Shown piece by piece: positions 8,648-17,018 of a stretch of DNA of 19,351 bases. Source of the stretch: S012-113 sp039714715 (lineage in GTDB: Bacteria > Bacteroidota > Bacteroidia > Cytophagales > Cyclobacteriaceae); contig JBDLIU010000062.1 in NCBI GenBank assembly GCA_039714715.1, positions 1 to 19,351 of the forward strand, written 5' to 3'. The notes beneath the pieces are model-generated. The model made no database searches, was not told the origin of the DNA, and worked only from the letters and a program-made list of their open reading frames with translations. The position numbers were made by a program, and so were the translations under genes. The stretch's first letter is position 1. Every line of letters begins with the position of its first letter.

Positions 8648-9682
8648 TTGACTAAAAGAACCACACTCAAAAGCATAGCAGAAAAACTAAATGTATCTAT
8701 TGCATTGGTTTCTTATGTGATAAATAACAAAGGAAAGGAGATGAGGGTGAGTGATAAAATGGTTAAGAAAATCAAGGATGTCGCTGCAGAACTCAACTAC
8801 AAACCCAACCATGTTGCAAAAAGCCTGAGAAGTAAGCGACAGATGTCAATTGGCTGCATTGTTGACGATATTTCTAATCCTTTCTTTTCTGAATTGGCCA
8901 GGAATGTTGAAGATCATGCCCATGAACATGGTTATACTGTGGTTTTTGGGTCTTCTGATGAGGATTTAAAAAAATTTAGAGATCTTACAGATTTTTTCAT
9001 TTCACGACAGCTGGATGGCATCTTGATCGCACCTCCGGAGGGAAGTAAAGAAGATATTATTAAACTAAAAGAATATAATATTCCGATTGTGTTATTGGAT
9101 AGATATTATAACGATGTAGGGTTAAACGGTGTTGTAGTAAATAATTATTGGGGGGCAAAAAAAGTTGTGGAGCAATTGCTTCAAAATGGGCTGAAAAAAG
9201 TTGGGATGATTTCCTATGAATCTGAGATGGAACACTTTTGCCAACGGGAAAGAGGTTATGTTGAAGCATTAAAAGAGGCAGGGATAAAGTATTCTGATGA
9301 CTTAATAAAAAAAATAAATTATAAAAAGTTAAGGTCAGATGTTCAAAGGGCAATAGATGAATTAGTGAATGAAATCAAAGTGGATGCCATCTTTTTCCAA
9401 ACCAACAGCTTAACCCTGGAAGGATTGAAACATATTGTGAGGAAGGGATATAAAATTCCGGATGATTTTGAAGTTGTGGCATTTGATGAGAGTGAGGTAT
9501 ATCATTTCTTTAATCATCCAATTAACTATGTGGAGCAACCACTTATGGAAATGGCAAAAAAGGCAGTTAGTATTTTGCTTGATGAAATTGATAATAAAAA
9601 AACAGACTATAACATTGAATATATTGATCCTAAGATTAGCTGTTGTAATATAGATAAACAAGCAACAAATATTAAAGGATAA
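8648..9682 (+). CDS. LacI/GalR-family transcriptional regulator
   Basis: The 344-residue regulator has an N-terminal LacI helix-turn-helix (TLKSIAEKLNVSIALVSYVI, about 6-25) and a hinge helix (YKPNHVAKSLRSKR, about 52-65) whose Leu normally inserts at a central CpG of the operator. A periplasmic-binding-protein-like sensor domain fills about 68-335 (SIGCIVDDISNPFFSELARNV, DGILIAPP, PLMEMAKKAVSILLDEI). TTG 8648 is chosen because an in-frame TAG at 8624-8626 blocks upstream extension, no ATG exists in between, and MTKRTTLKSIAEKL matches LacI N-termini in spacing. The operator copy at 8628-8647 touches this start. The effector is unknown; the neighbouring transporter and hydrolases suggest a monosaccharide released from the target glycan or its phosphate. 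It probably controls itself, the genes behind it and the ECF sigma gene. Confidence 0.93.
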   Translation: MTKRTTLKSIAEKLNVSIALVSYVINNKGKEMRVSDKMVKKIKDVAAELNYKPNHVAKSLRSKRQMSIGCIVDDISNPFFSELARNVEDHAHEHGYTVVFGSSDEDLKKFRDLTDFFISRQLDGILIAPPEGSKEDIIKLKEYNIPIVLLDRYYNDVGLNGVVVNNYWGAKKVVEQLLQNGLKKVGMISYESEMEHFCQRERGYVEALKEAGIKYSDDLIKKINYKKLRSDVQRAIDELVNEIKVDAIFFQTNSLTLEGLKHIVRKGYKIPDDFEVVAFDESEVYHFFNHPINYVEQPLMEMAKKAVSILLDEIDNKKTDYNIEYIDPKISCCNIDKQATNIKG

Positions 9683-9709
9683 TTATTAGTGTGATAAGCT
9701 TAATTAAGT

Positions 9710-10942
9710 ATGAAAAATTTTATAACTATTTATTTTATTCCCATTGTATTAATTATTTCATCTTGTGGAAATAAACAATCTAATAATATGAAAGACCCAG
9801 AAAAAGGAACAATAGCCTACGATTTAGACTTCCTGTCAAAATATGATTCAGGACTTGTTGTACTGCAGTCAGAACAGCAGGGGCCGGTGGTTGTTGTATC
9901 ACCAAAATACCAGGCAAAGGTTTTCACTTCATCTGTAGGAAGTAATTCTGAACCTAGTTTTGGTTGGATTAACTATTCTTTTTTTGAATCAGGGAAGCAT
10001 GATCCACACATGCAGGCATATGGTGGTGAAAGCCGAATGTGGTTGGGGCCGGAAGGTGGACAATATTCAATATTTTTCCCACCAGAATCAGAATTCACTT
10101 TCGAGAATTGGAAGACTCCTGCACCTATTGATTCTGAACCATGGGATTTGATAAGCAAATCAGAGGCCTCCGTGAAGATGAGTAAAAAAACAAGCCTGGT
10201 AAGCTACTCTGATATTTCATTTGATATTGAAATGAGCCGTACGGTTAGTTTATTAGGGAACGAAAAAATTGTAGAGCAAATTGGAGATCTGGAAATAGAT
10301 AAGTTCAAGGTTGTAGGTTACGAAACCATCAATGAGATAAAAAATGTAGGAAGCCAGGTCTGGGATCAGGATTCAGGAAGTGTATGTATTTGGATTCTTG
10401 ATATGTTCCCGCCTAGTGATAAAACAGTTGTGCTTGTTCCATACAATGAGAATACAGATCGTATGCCAATTATGAAATCAGATTATTTTGGTAAAGTTCC
10501 TGAAAACAGGTTACAAGCTGATAAAGGAATTATCATGTTCAGAGCAGACGGTAAGGAACGAGGAAAAATTGGTGTGCCTCCTTTCAGGTCTACACCATTG
10601 GCAGGGAGCATCGATCTGGAAAATAACGTACTTACCGTTGTGCAGTTTAATATAGACAGTACAGCAAAATATATGAACTCAGGATGGGAAATCCATGAAG
10701 ATCCTTATTCAGGTGATGCAATCAACTCTTACAATGATGGCCCTCTTGAAAATGGAGAACAAATGGGTCCATTCTATGAACTGGAAAGTGTTTCTCCTGC
10801 AGCATTTTTAGCACCGGAAGAATCGATGATCCATAATCATAATGTATTTCACTTTACTGGAGCAAGGGAAGATATTCTAGTGCTAATGAACAAATTATTT
10901 AATGTTAGTGAGGAAGACGTTACAAGTTTCTTAACAAAATAA
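9710..10942 (+). CDS. Mutarotase-like lipoprotein, probably DUF6786 family
   Basis: The 410-residue protein has a lipoprotein signal (IISSC, Cys 19) followed by GNKQSNN without an acidic stretch, so a periplasm-facing location is more likely than the surface. The segment GGESRMWLGPEGGQYSIFF (about 105-123) and the C-terminal HNHNVFHFTG resemble the aldose-epimerase/galactose-mutarotase-like beta-sandwich proteins common in PULs, and I believe the family is DUF6786. No biochemical activity can be assigned from the sequence. A sugar mutarotase or a carbohydrate-processing role would suit its place between the regulator and the sugar symporter. It starts 27 bp after lacI and ends 23 bp before the transporter, consistent with one transcript. 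Confidence 0.6.
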   Translation: MKNFITIYFIPIVLIISSCGNKQSNNMKDPEKGTIAYDLDFLSKYDSGLVVLQSEQQGPVVVVSPKYQAKVFTSSVGSNSEPSFGWINYSFFESGKHDPHMQAYGGESRMWLGPEGGQYSIFFPPESEFTFENWKTPAPIDSEPWDLISKSEASVKMSKKTSLVSYSDISFDIEMSRTVSLLGNEKIVEQIGDLEIDKFKVVGYETINEIKNVGSQVWDQDSGSVCIWILDMFPPSDKTVVLVPYNENTDRMPIMKSDYFGKVPENRLQADKGIIMFRADGKERGKIGVPPFRSTPLAGSIDLENNVLTVVQFNIDSTAKYMNSGWEIHEDPYSGDAINSYNDGPLENGEQMGPFYELESVSPAAFLAPEESMIHNHNVFHFTGAREDILVLMNKLFNVSEEDVTSFLTK

Positions 10943-10965
10943 TAGTAAACGTATTAACCTGATTT

Positions 10966-12435
10966 ATGGAAACTGCACAAAAACCGGAAGAAAAGAAAAA
11001 ATTAATACCAGCAGGCATCGTTTGGCCTTTCATTCTTCTTACATCATTATTTTTTGCCTGGGCAATACCCAATAATCTAACTGATACAATGCTGGCGGCA
11101 TTTAAACGTATCATGAGTCTTTCTGATGGCAAGACTGCATGGATACAGGTAGCTTGCTATTTGTTAGGCTATGGTTTTTTTGCGATTCCTGGTGCCATTT
11201 TTATTAAAAAATTCAACTATAAATCAGGAGTTCTTCTGGGTTTAACCCTTTATGCCGTTGGAGCATTCCTTTTTTATCCATCTATGCTGATATCTGGAAA
11301 TAGTGTTGGTGTAGGATTTATTATGTTTTTACTGGCATTGATTGTCCTGTTTGCAGGTCTTTCGGTATTAGAGACCTCTACGAACTCCTATGTTTTGGTT
11401 ATCGGCCCAAAAGAGACAGCTACTGCAAGGCTCAATTTTGCACAGTCATTCAACCCATTTGGTGCCATAGCAGGAGTGATTATCAGCCAGGTGTTTGTAT
11501 TATCTCAGCTAAATACAATGAGTGCAGACGAAAGAGCACTGCTGTCACCCGAAGAATTAACAAAGATTCAGGGAACAGAACTCACTGCCGTTACCAATAC
11601 CTACCTTGCAGTTGGACTGGTCATGGTGATAATTCTATTGCTGATAAAATTCACCAAAATGCCCAACCTTAAGGAGGATGATAAGAGCCTGAATTTTATT
11701 GGTGCATTTAAGAGGTTGGGAAAAAATAAAAACTATGTATGGGCAGTAGTTGCTCAATTCTTTTATGTAGGAGCCCAGATTGCTGTTTGGTCATATACAA
11801 TCAGGTATATAATGAAGCAGTTGAACCTTGACAGTATTGTGAGGGAATTAGGACCTGACGCTACCAGTGCTCAGATCATTGAGCGACTTAGAAACATCGA
11901 ACCGCTGGCTGCCGGATTTTATAGGTTAATTGAGTCTGTAGGGATAGACTCCCTGTTGCCGAGAACTCCGGAACAGGCAGGTGCCACCTATTATATTATT
12001 GCCCTGGTGCTGTTTGTGGTGGGAAGGTTTGTGTGCACGGCACTGATGAGAGTTATCAGACCCCATTACTTATTGACAGCACTGGCATCACTTGCCTTTA
12101 TTTCCACCCTGGTAGCAATATATGACAACAGCTTTGTTGGCATCTATGCTTTAGTTACAATTTCTTTCAGTATGTCACTCATGTTTCCAACTATTTTTGG
12201 AATGGGTGTGTCAAACCTTAAAGAAGATACCAAGTGGGGTGGTGCAGGTATGGTTATGGCAATTGCAGGAGCGGCTGTACTTACTCAAATGCAGGGAATT
12301 ATTTCAGATCAATCGGGTAGCATTAAGCTGGCATACTGGGTGCCGGCCATTGCATTCCTCGTGATCGTGTATTATAGCGTGTTTGTCTACAGCAAGTTTA
12401 GAAAAACAAGAGAAACGGTTGCTGAGGTAGATTAA
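10966..12435 (+). CDS. FucP-type sugar:H+ symporter (major facilitator superfamily)
   Basis: The 489-residue, twelve-helix MFS transporter closely follows E. coli FucP in its core. FFAWAIPNNLTDTML carries Asp 40, equivalent to FucP Asp46, and SVLETSTNSYV carries Glu 136, equivalent to FucP Glu135; both are the key proton/sugar residues of FucP. ARLNFAQSFNPFGAI, FFYVGAQIAVWSYTIRY and the late MFPTIFGMGVSNL motif are also conserved. A stretch of about 45 residues (roughly 287-335) between helices 7 and 8 has no counterpart in E. coli FucP. The family includes L-fucose, fructose, glucose/galactose and related porters, and FucP itself also takes D-arabinose. Here it should bring into the cytoplasm the monosaccharide freed by the neighbouring hydrolases. 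The exact sugar is not determined. Confidence 0.9.
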   Translation: METAQKPEEKKKLIPAGIVWPFILLTSLFFAWAIPNNLTDTMLAAFKRIMSLSDGKTAWIQVACYLLGYGFFAIPGAIFIKKFNYKSGVLLGLTLYAVGAFLFYPSMLISGNSVGVGFIMFLLALIVLFAGLSVLETSTNSYVLVIGPKETATARLNFAQSFNPFGAIAGVIISQVFVLSQLNTMSADERALLSPEELTKIQGTELTAVTNTYLAVGLVMVIILLLIKFTKMPNLKEDDKSLNFIGAFKRLGKNKNYVWAVVAQFFYVGAQIAVWSYTIRYIMKQLNLDSIVRELGPDATSAQIIERLRNIEPLAAGFYRLIESVGIDSLLPRTPEQAGATYYIIALVLFVVGRFVCTALMRVIRPHYLLTALASLAFISTLVAIYDNSFVGIYALVTISFSMSLMFPTIFGMGVSNLKEDTKWGGAGMVMAIAGAAVLTQMQGIISDQSGSIKLAYWVPAIAFLVIVYYSVFVYSKFRKTRETVAEVD

Positions 12436-12457
12436 TTAATTTGAAACCATAAAAAAA

Positions 12458-14080
12458 ATGATTTCAATGAAAAAGCTGGCAATTTTCTTACTGTTCTTAG
12501 CATTTATTTCGTGTAAGGAGGAGGTTGTTCCTGAAGATGACCCGCCAACGGTTGGTAAGTACTCTGATTTGATCCTCTACAACATGCGAATCGACAGGTT
12601 CGTTCCTGAAGAAGACTTTCTTAATAAGAAATCATTTGTAGCTGCCACCACAAAACTGGACTACCTTGCCGACCTGGGAATAACAGGTATAGTGCTGGAA
12701 CCCATCGCAGAGGGATTTACGCCCGGCTTCGATAATAATGGAGGTTACATTGACTCGAATGATCCGAATAACAGCTCTGAAGTTCTTGGCGGACACTCCT
12801 GGAATTTCTTTTCACAACGAGATCAGCGGATAGTTGATCCTGCATTGGGCACAAAGGAGGAATTTCAAACATTTGTTTCCGAAGCTCACAATCGTGGAAT
12901 TAAGGTTTTTGTTGAATTTGTATTTCATGGCATGTTCCATGGAAGTGTAATAAAAGATGCAAGCCACCCCAATGGTTATCCCAACTTAACGGCTCCGGTT
13001 ATTAATGAACACCCTGAATTCTTTTACTGGAACAACGATGGTAGCATTAAAATATCTCCATCATGGAATTCAGCTATTATGAAATGGGAGGCGTCTAATG
13101 TAGAGCTACAAACCTGGTACCATGATGTGCTGTTAAGTTGGCTTGATGATTTCCAGGTTGATGGTTTCTTTTTAGACCTTGAGCCTCATGAAGTGGCCGA
13201 AAAAATAGGTTATGATTACTGGGATTTACTAAAGGAAAAGGCAGAGGCCAGAGGACACGATATCTTATTGGTACCTGAGGGTTATAAAGCAGGGCGATTT
13301 AACACATTTCCATTTGCACAGGGCAATTTTCGGATAAGTGACCCCCGGGTAAATGCAGAAGTTGATAATCCTGTATATGACTTTATGGTTACAACCCCTC
13401 ACCGTGATCCAAACTGGAACAACTGGGTAGAACCTGTAAACATTGTAGATGTAGTACTGGATTACAGGGAAAGGCCTGCCCAATATTATACTTCTGCAAT
13501 TTCCTGTTTGAATAGCAAGGATTATAATGTAAAAGGACTGGCGCAAATGGCATATGGAGCTATTATTTCACCGTTTATCCCATTTTGGTTTGCCGGTGAA
13601 GAGTTTCATGCCAATGGCAAAAACTATGATCCCAATAATCCGTTCTTTGATCGATTATACTTCACAAGAATTGACTGGAGCTTATTAAACCAGAATCAAT
13701 CATTTTTTAGTGATGTAAAAAAGCTGATCAGTATAAGAAAAGAGTACCAGTACCTAATCGCTCCTTTTGAGCAAAATTTATATAAAACTAAAATAGCTAC
13801 AGCCAATACTGAAGGTTATACAGACTTACCTTCTTACATTCTATTTGGAGAAAATAGCGATGGGAAGAAACAGGCAATTCTCGTAATTGCTACTAAAGAA
13901 ACAACTTCAGCTTCGGTAAAAGTATCGTTCAATCCTGAGTATATAAAAATGTCAGAAAATGCCACTTTTCAATTCACTAACCTGATGACAGGAACAAAAC
14001 TTGAAAGAACGGATGTTGAATCAGGAGTGGATGTAGAAGGTATTGATCCGAATGGTGTATTAATTTATTTGTTAGAGTAG
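12458..14080 (+). CDS. Divergent GH13 (alpha-amylase-fold) lipoprotein
   Basis: The lipoprotein has 540 residues from ATG 12458 (a second start, ATG 12467, is equally plausible) and a lipobox ending at Cys 19. KEEVVPEDD after the Cys suggests surface display. The GH13 barrel is recognisable: DRFVPEEDF, KLDYLADLGITGIVLEPI (66-83), DPALGTKEEFQTFVSEAHNRGIKVFVEFVFHG (127-158), VDGFFLDLEPH (234-244), VPEGY (272-276), LNSKD (351-355), FAGEEFHANG, and a C-terminal beta domain. The three catalytic positions appear kept: Asp 240, Glu 274 and Asp 355. Other almost invariant GH13 residues are changed: the region I Asp is Glu 153 and its His is Gly 158, the region II Arg two before the nucleophile is Phe 238, and the region IV His is Lys 354. 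Ordinary starch activity is therefore doubtful. It lies between the symporter and the GH172 gene. Confidence 0.85.
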   Translation: MISMKKLAIFLLFLAFISCKEEVVPEDDPPTVGKYSDLILYNMRIDRFVPEEDFLNKKSFVAATTKLDYLADLGITGIVLEPIAEGFTPGFDNNGGYIDSNDPNNSSEVLGGHSWNFFSQRDQRIVDPALGTKEEFQTFVSEAHNRGIKVFVEFVFHGMFHGSVIKDASHPNGYPNLTAPVINEHPEFFYWNNDGSIKISPSWNSAIMKWEASNVELQTWYHDVLLSWLDDFQVDGFFLDLEPHEVAEKIGYDYWDLLKEKAEARGHDILLVPEGYKAGRFNTFPFAQGNFRISDPRVNAEVDNPVYDFMVTTPHRDPNWNNWVEPVNIVDVVLDYRERPAQYYTSAISCLNSKDYNVKGLAQMAYGAIISPFIPFWFAGEEFHANGKNYDPNNPFFDRLYFTRIDWSLLNQNQSFFSDVKKLISIRKEYQYLIAPFEQNLYKTKIATANTEGYTDLPSYILFGENSDGKKQAILVIATKETTSASVKVSFNPEYIKMSENATFQFTNLMTGTKLERTDVESGVDVEGIDPNGVLIYLLE

Positions 14081-14122
14081 AATTAAAATATTTATTCTGA
14101 AGTAGAACATATTATAACAATT

Positions 14123-16780
14123 ATGATGAAAAAATTGCTGTTTATATTAACCATCCTGTCGGGATATGCTTATAGCCAGGAGACAGGTGTTAATGAATTA
14201 ACAGACTTTGATCTGCTACCGGTATTAAGATCAGATATTCTAAGCAGACAAAATAGTAGCCACGACCATGCAGGAGGGAATGGAGACGATGGATTTAATA
14301 ATCAGAATGGTAATCCGAAATATTTTTATGGAACATTTAATGGCGAAGATGTTTTATTGCATGCCAGAGGCAAAGGAATAGTTAATAGATTCTGGATTAC
14401 TGGTTGGGATAATAATCAGAAAATAAAAGTCTACTTTGATGGCAAAACTATTCCGTCAATTAATAAAACGGTAGCCGACTTCTTTTCAGGAACAATAAAT
14501 CCTTTTTTAGCACCTTTAAATGTAAATGGTGATGTGTCAAGTGGTGGAATGATATCCTATATGCCTTTCCCGTTTGAAAAGGAGATAATTATTACCACTA
14601 ATTCGAGTTCCTTTCCCAATGCCCACTATTTTAACAACATCAACTATCAGATGTTTAATAAAGATGCAGATATTACTACCTGGACTGGGACTGAAGACCT
14701 CAGTTTAGCAAGAGGTGTATTTGAAAATAAAGGCAGTGATCCGAGAACCGTACAAACCTATGCAAGTCAAACAAACACTGTTGACTTAGCATCAGGTGAG
14801 ACAAAATCAGCTATTAGCATATCAGAATCTAACCAAACGGTAACCGGGTTATTTGTAAGTATTCCGGATCTTGAGTTTGTTAGTTCAGCAAATATGGTGA
14901 TTTCTGATGATGGCCGGGCACACAAAGGTTACAGTCAGTTTGATATGAATATAACACCAGATGCAAATATTGTGAAATTGGTTCGAAGAATGGACTATTG
15001 GGTGGCTGATCAGAAAGCCAATGTATACGTTGATGGAGAGCTGGCAGGTGAATGGTTTACTCCGGGAGGTGATGGCTTAACACGTTGGCGGGATGCTGAG
15101 TTCATTATCCCTAATGCTTTAACAACGGGAAAGTCAACAATAACAGTTAAAATCGAATTTGTTAGTGCTATGATCGATTGGAATGAATTCTATTATTGGG
15201 CTTACTGTGATGATATACTTACCGATGAAATGGATGTTGGCAATACCCCAGGTGAACAAGCTCACAATTATGTGATCGTTGGCCAGAACTGGGAAGGTTA
15301 CGGTGAGTTTAGTTACCCTAAAGATATTGTTAACGACCCCTTGGTTGAAATTCTTGAAAAAGTCAATCTTCAGGTTTATTACGATGGTGAAACAACTCCG
15401 GCAATTGATGCACCAATCGGGATGTTTTTTGGAATGGGAACATTTGAGAGGATATCTTTTCAATCGCTAGCTGTAGGTGTTACAGATGGAACAAATCAAA
15501 TGTATTGTTATTTACCTATGCCTTTTAAAACTTCGTATGAGGTAAAACTTACAAATAATTATGGGCAGGTATTGAATGGCATTGAAGCATCGGTAAATTA
15601 CAAAGCATATGAGGGGGATTTTGAAAAAAACGGATATCTAAAAACTCAATTCAGGCAGGAGAACCCACCTATAGCTGGTGAAGATTACATGTTTCTGGAA
15701 GAAACTGGAATAGGGAAATATATTGGTGTTGTACTGGAAGTAAAAGATACGCCAAACAGTTTTTGGCTCGAGGGTGATGAAAGATTTTACATTGATGGAA
15801 GCAGGACACCTGCATTTTATGGAACGGGCTCGGAAGATTATTTTAACGGGGCCTGGTATTTTGTTAATGGACCGTTTGGATTAGCCCAGCATGGGTTCAA
15901 TTCTTTTATTGGTACAGACAGGACCTTATATCGTTTCCATCTGACTGACCCAATTTATTTTGCAAGTGAAGCGAAGTTTGGTATTGAACATGGGCCACAA
16001 AATGATGAATTCTCTGACTATAGCAGTTTGGCTTATTATTACCATCAGGGAAATGCTAATTTAACTTTAACTGATGAATTGAATATTGGTGATGTTACGT
16101 CAGAGACTGCACATGCTTATACGGTCACTGGCACAAAGCAAGAAGAAGCAAATAGGTTATATTTTTTCGAAGGTGATGATGATAATATTACTGTAAGTGA
16201 ATCAGGGAATTATATTGATGGATCATCTGAGTTTAAAGTTATAGTTGATCCGGGTAAACAGGTGAAAATTAAAAGGATGTTCGATTATGGCCTGGCTGAT
16301 CAGGAAGCAGATGTGTATGTAGATGGTGTTAGAGTTGGCACATGGTACACAAACGGGAATAACGAGTTTAAGCGCTGGAGAGAGGAGTTCTTTATAATAC
16401 CTGCAAAATATACGATAGAAAAAACCGAAATAACCCTAAAATTTATGACTATAAGTAGTGGCTTTAGCTGGTCTGAATTTCATTACTGGATATATTCTCA
16501 GGAACCTGATAAGGCACCTGAACCACCTATGGCAGTTGATGATTTGAATAAAGGTAGCATAATGGTATATCCGAATCCGGCTAACAACATTATAAATATT
16601 AGAACCGGTCAGGATAAGATTGAAGGCATAAGAATGTATGATTTAAATGGTAGAGTTGTTTTAAGTATTGAGAGGTTTAATAACAATTATATAAATATCT
16701 CAAACCTGAAAAATGGAGTGTATTTATTAGAGATCAACGCAAATGGGGTATTAGAAACTAAAAGAATAATTAAACATTAA
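14123..16780 (+). CDS. Large T9SS-secreted GH172 (DUF2961) glycosidase with duplicated modules
   Basis: The 885-residue protein has a cleavable signal peptide (MMKKLLFILTILSGYAYS) and a Por/T9SS type A sorting domain (about 813-885, VYPNPANNIINI to RIIKH). Its catalytic part is GH172: Glu 550 in WLEGDERFYIDG and Glu 571 in GTGSEDYF are 21 residues apart, the spacing I recall for the catalytic pair Glu270/Glu291 of the characterised GH172 alpha-D-fructofuranosidase. Layout: jelly-roll-like half A1 (68-178), beta module B1 (about 210-362), jelly-roll-like half A2 (about 405-496), catalytic section (about 520-640), beta module B2 (about 655-792), sorting domain. B1 and B2 are clear duplicates (VADQKANVYVDGELAGEWF against LADQEADVYVDGVRVGTWY). 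GH172 enzymes cleave alpha-D-fructofuranosides or D-arabinofuranosides. It starts 42 bp after the GH13 gene; ATG 14126 is an alternative start. Confidence 0.9.
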   Translation: MMKKLLFILTILSGYAYSQETGVNELTDFDLLPVLRSDILSRQNSSHDHAGGNGDDGFNNQNGNPKYFYGTFNGEDVLLHARGKGIVNRFWITGWDNNQKIKVYFDGKTIPSINKTVADFFSGTINPFLAPLNVNGDVSSGGMISYMPFPFEKEIIITTNSSSFPNAHYFNNINYQMFNKDADITTWTGTEDLSLARGVFENKGSDPRTVQTYASQTNTVDLASGETKSAISISESNQTVTGLFVSIPDLEFVSSANMVISDDGRAHKGYSQFDMNITPDANIVKLVRRMDYWVADQKANVYVDGELAGEWFTPGGDGLTRWRDAEFIIPNALTTGKSTITVKIEFVSAMIDWNEFYYWAYCDDILTDEMDVGNTPGEQAHNYVIVGQNWEGYGEFSYPKDIVNDPLVEILEKVNLQVYYDGETTPAIDAPIGMFFGMGTFERISFQSLAVGVTDGTNQMYCYLPMPFKTSYEVKLTNNYGQVLNGIEASVNYKAYEGDFEKNGYLKTQFRQENPPIAGEDYMFLEETGIGKYIGVVLEVKDTPNSFWLEGDERFYIDGSRTPAFYGTGSEDYFNGAWYFVNGPFGLAQHGFNSFIGTDRTLYRFHLTDPIYFASEAKFGIEHGPQNDEFSDYSSLAYYYHQGNANLTLTDELNIGDVTSETAHAYTVTGTKQEEANRLYFFEGDDDNITVSESGNYIDGSSEFKVIVDPGKQVKIKRMFDYGLADQEADVYVDGVRVGTWYTNGNNEFKRWREEFFIIPAKYTIEKTEITLKFMTISSGFSWSEFHYWIYSQEPDKAPEPPMAVDDLNKGSIMVYPNPANNIINIRTGQDKIEGIRMYDLNGRVVLSIERFNNNYINISNLKNGVYLLEINANGVLETKRIIKH

Positions 16781-16864
16781 TCCATGAATTAGATAAACAA
16801 TGATTGAATAAGATGATCGATAGGCAATCAAATAGAGCAATTTATAACAATTATAGTTTTTGTG

Positions 16865-16929
16865 GTGTCAGGAGTTACCTCCTGACACATGAAATGCAGG
16901 TTTTCTTAGTCAGGTGGCAACACCTGACT
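16865..16929. repeat. Pair of related REP-like hairpins between the two GH172 genes
   Basis: Hairpin 1 is GTGTCAGGAG-TTAC-CTCCTGACAC (16865-16888), a perfect 10-bp stem. Hairpin 2 is AGTCAGGTG-GCAA-CACCTGACT (16908-16929), a perfect 9-bp stem with a GNRA-type loop. Both share the core GTCAGG(A/T)G with 4-base loops, and the one differing base pair is exchanged on both arms, so the fold is kept. Neither is followed by a T-run, so they do not look like intrinsic terminators. Paired small palindromes between genes resemble REP/BIME elements; membership of a genome-wide family cannot be seen from one window. The 238-bp gap (16781-17018) otherwise holds nothing I recognise. Confidence 0.65.
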
Positions 16930-17018
16930 TCATAACTGATCTGAATTCACCTTATTCGTACATTAATACGATTAGACTAATTAATGATTTAGATAAAGAT
17001 TATTTGTACCAAATAATT

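Noticed and set aside
16865..16929. The two hairpins as intrinsic terminators of the first GH172 gene
   Set aside because: Neither stem is followed by a T-run on either strand, and two related palindromes suit a repeat element better.
16914..17018. GTG start extending the second GH172 protein by 35 residues
   Set aside because: It begins inside a palindrome and would place the lipoprotein signal peptide internally; ATG 17019 gives a proper signal and lipobox.
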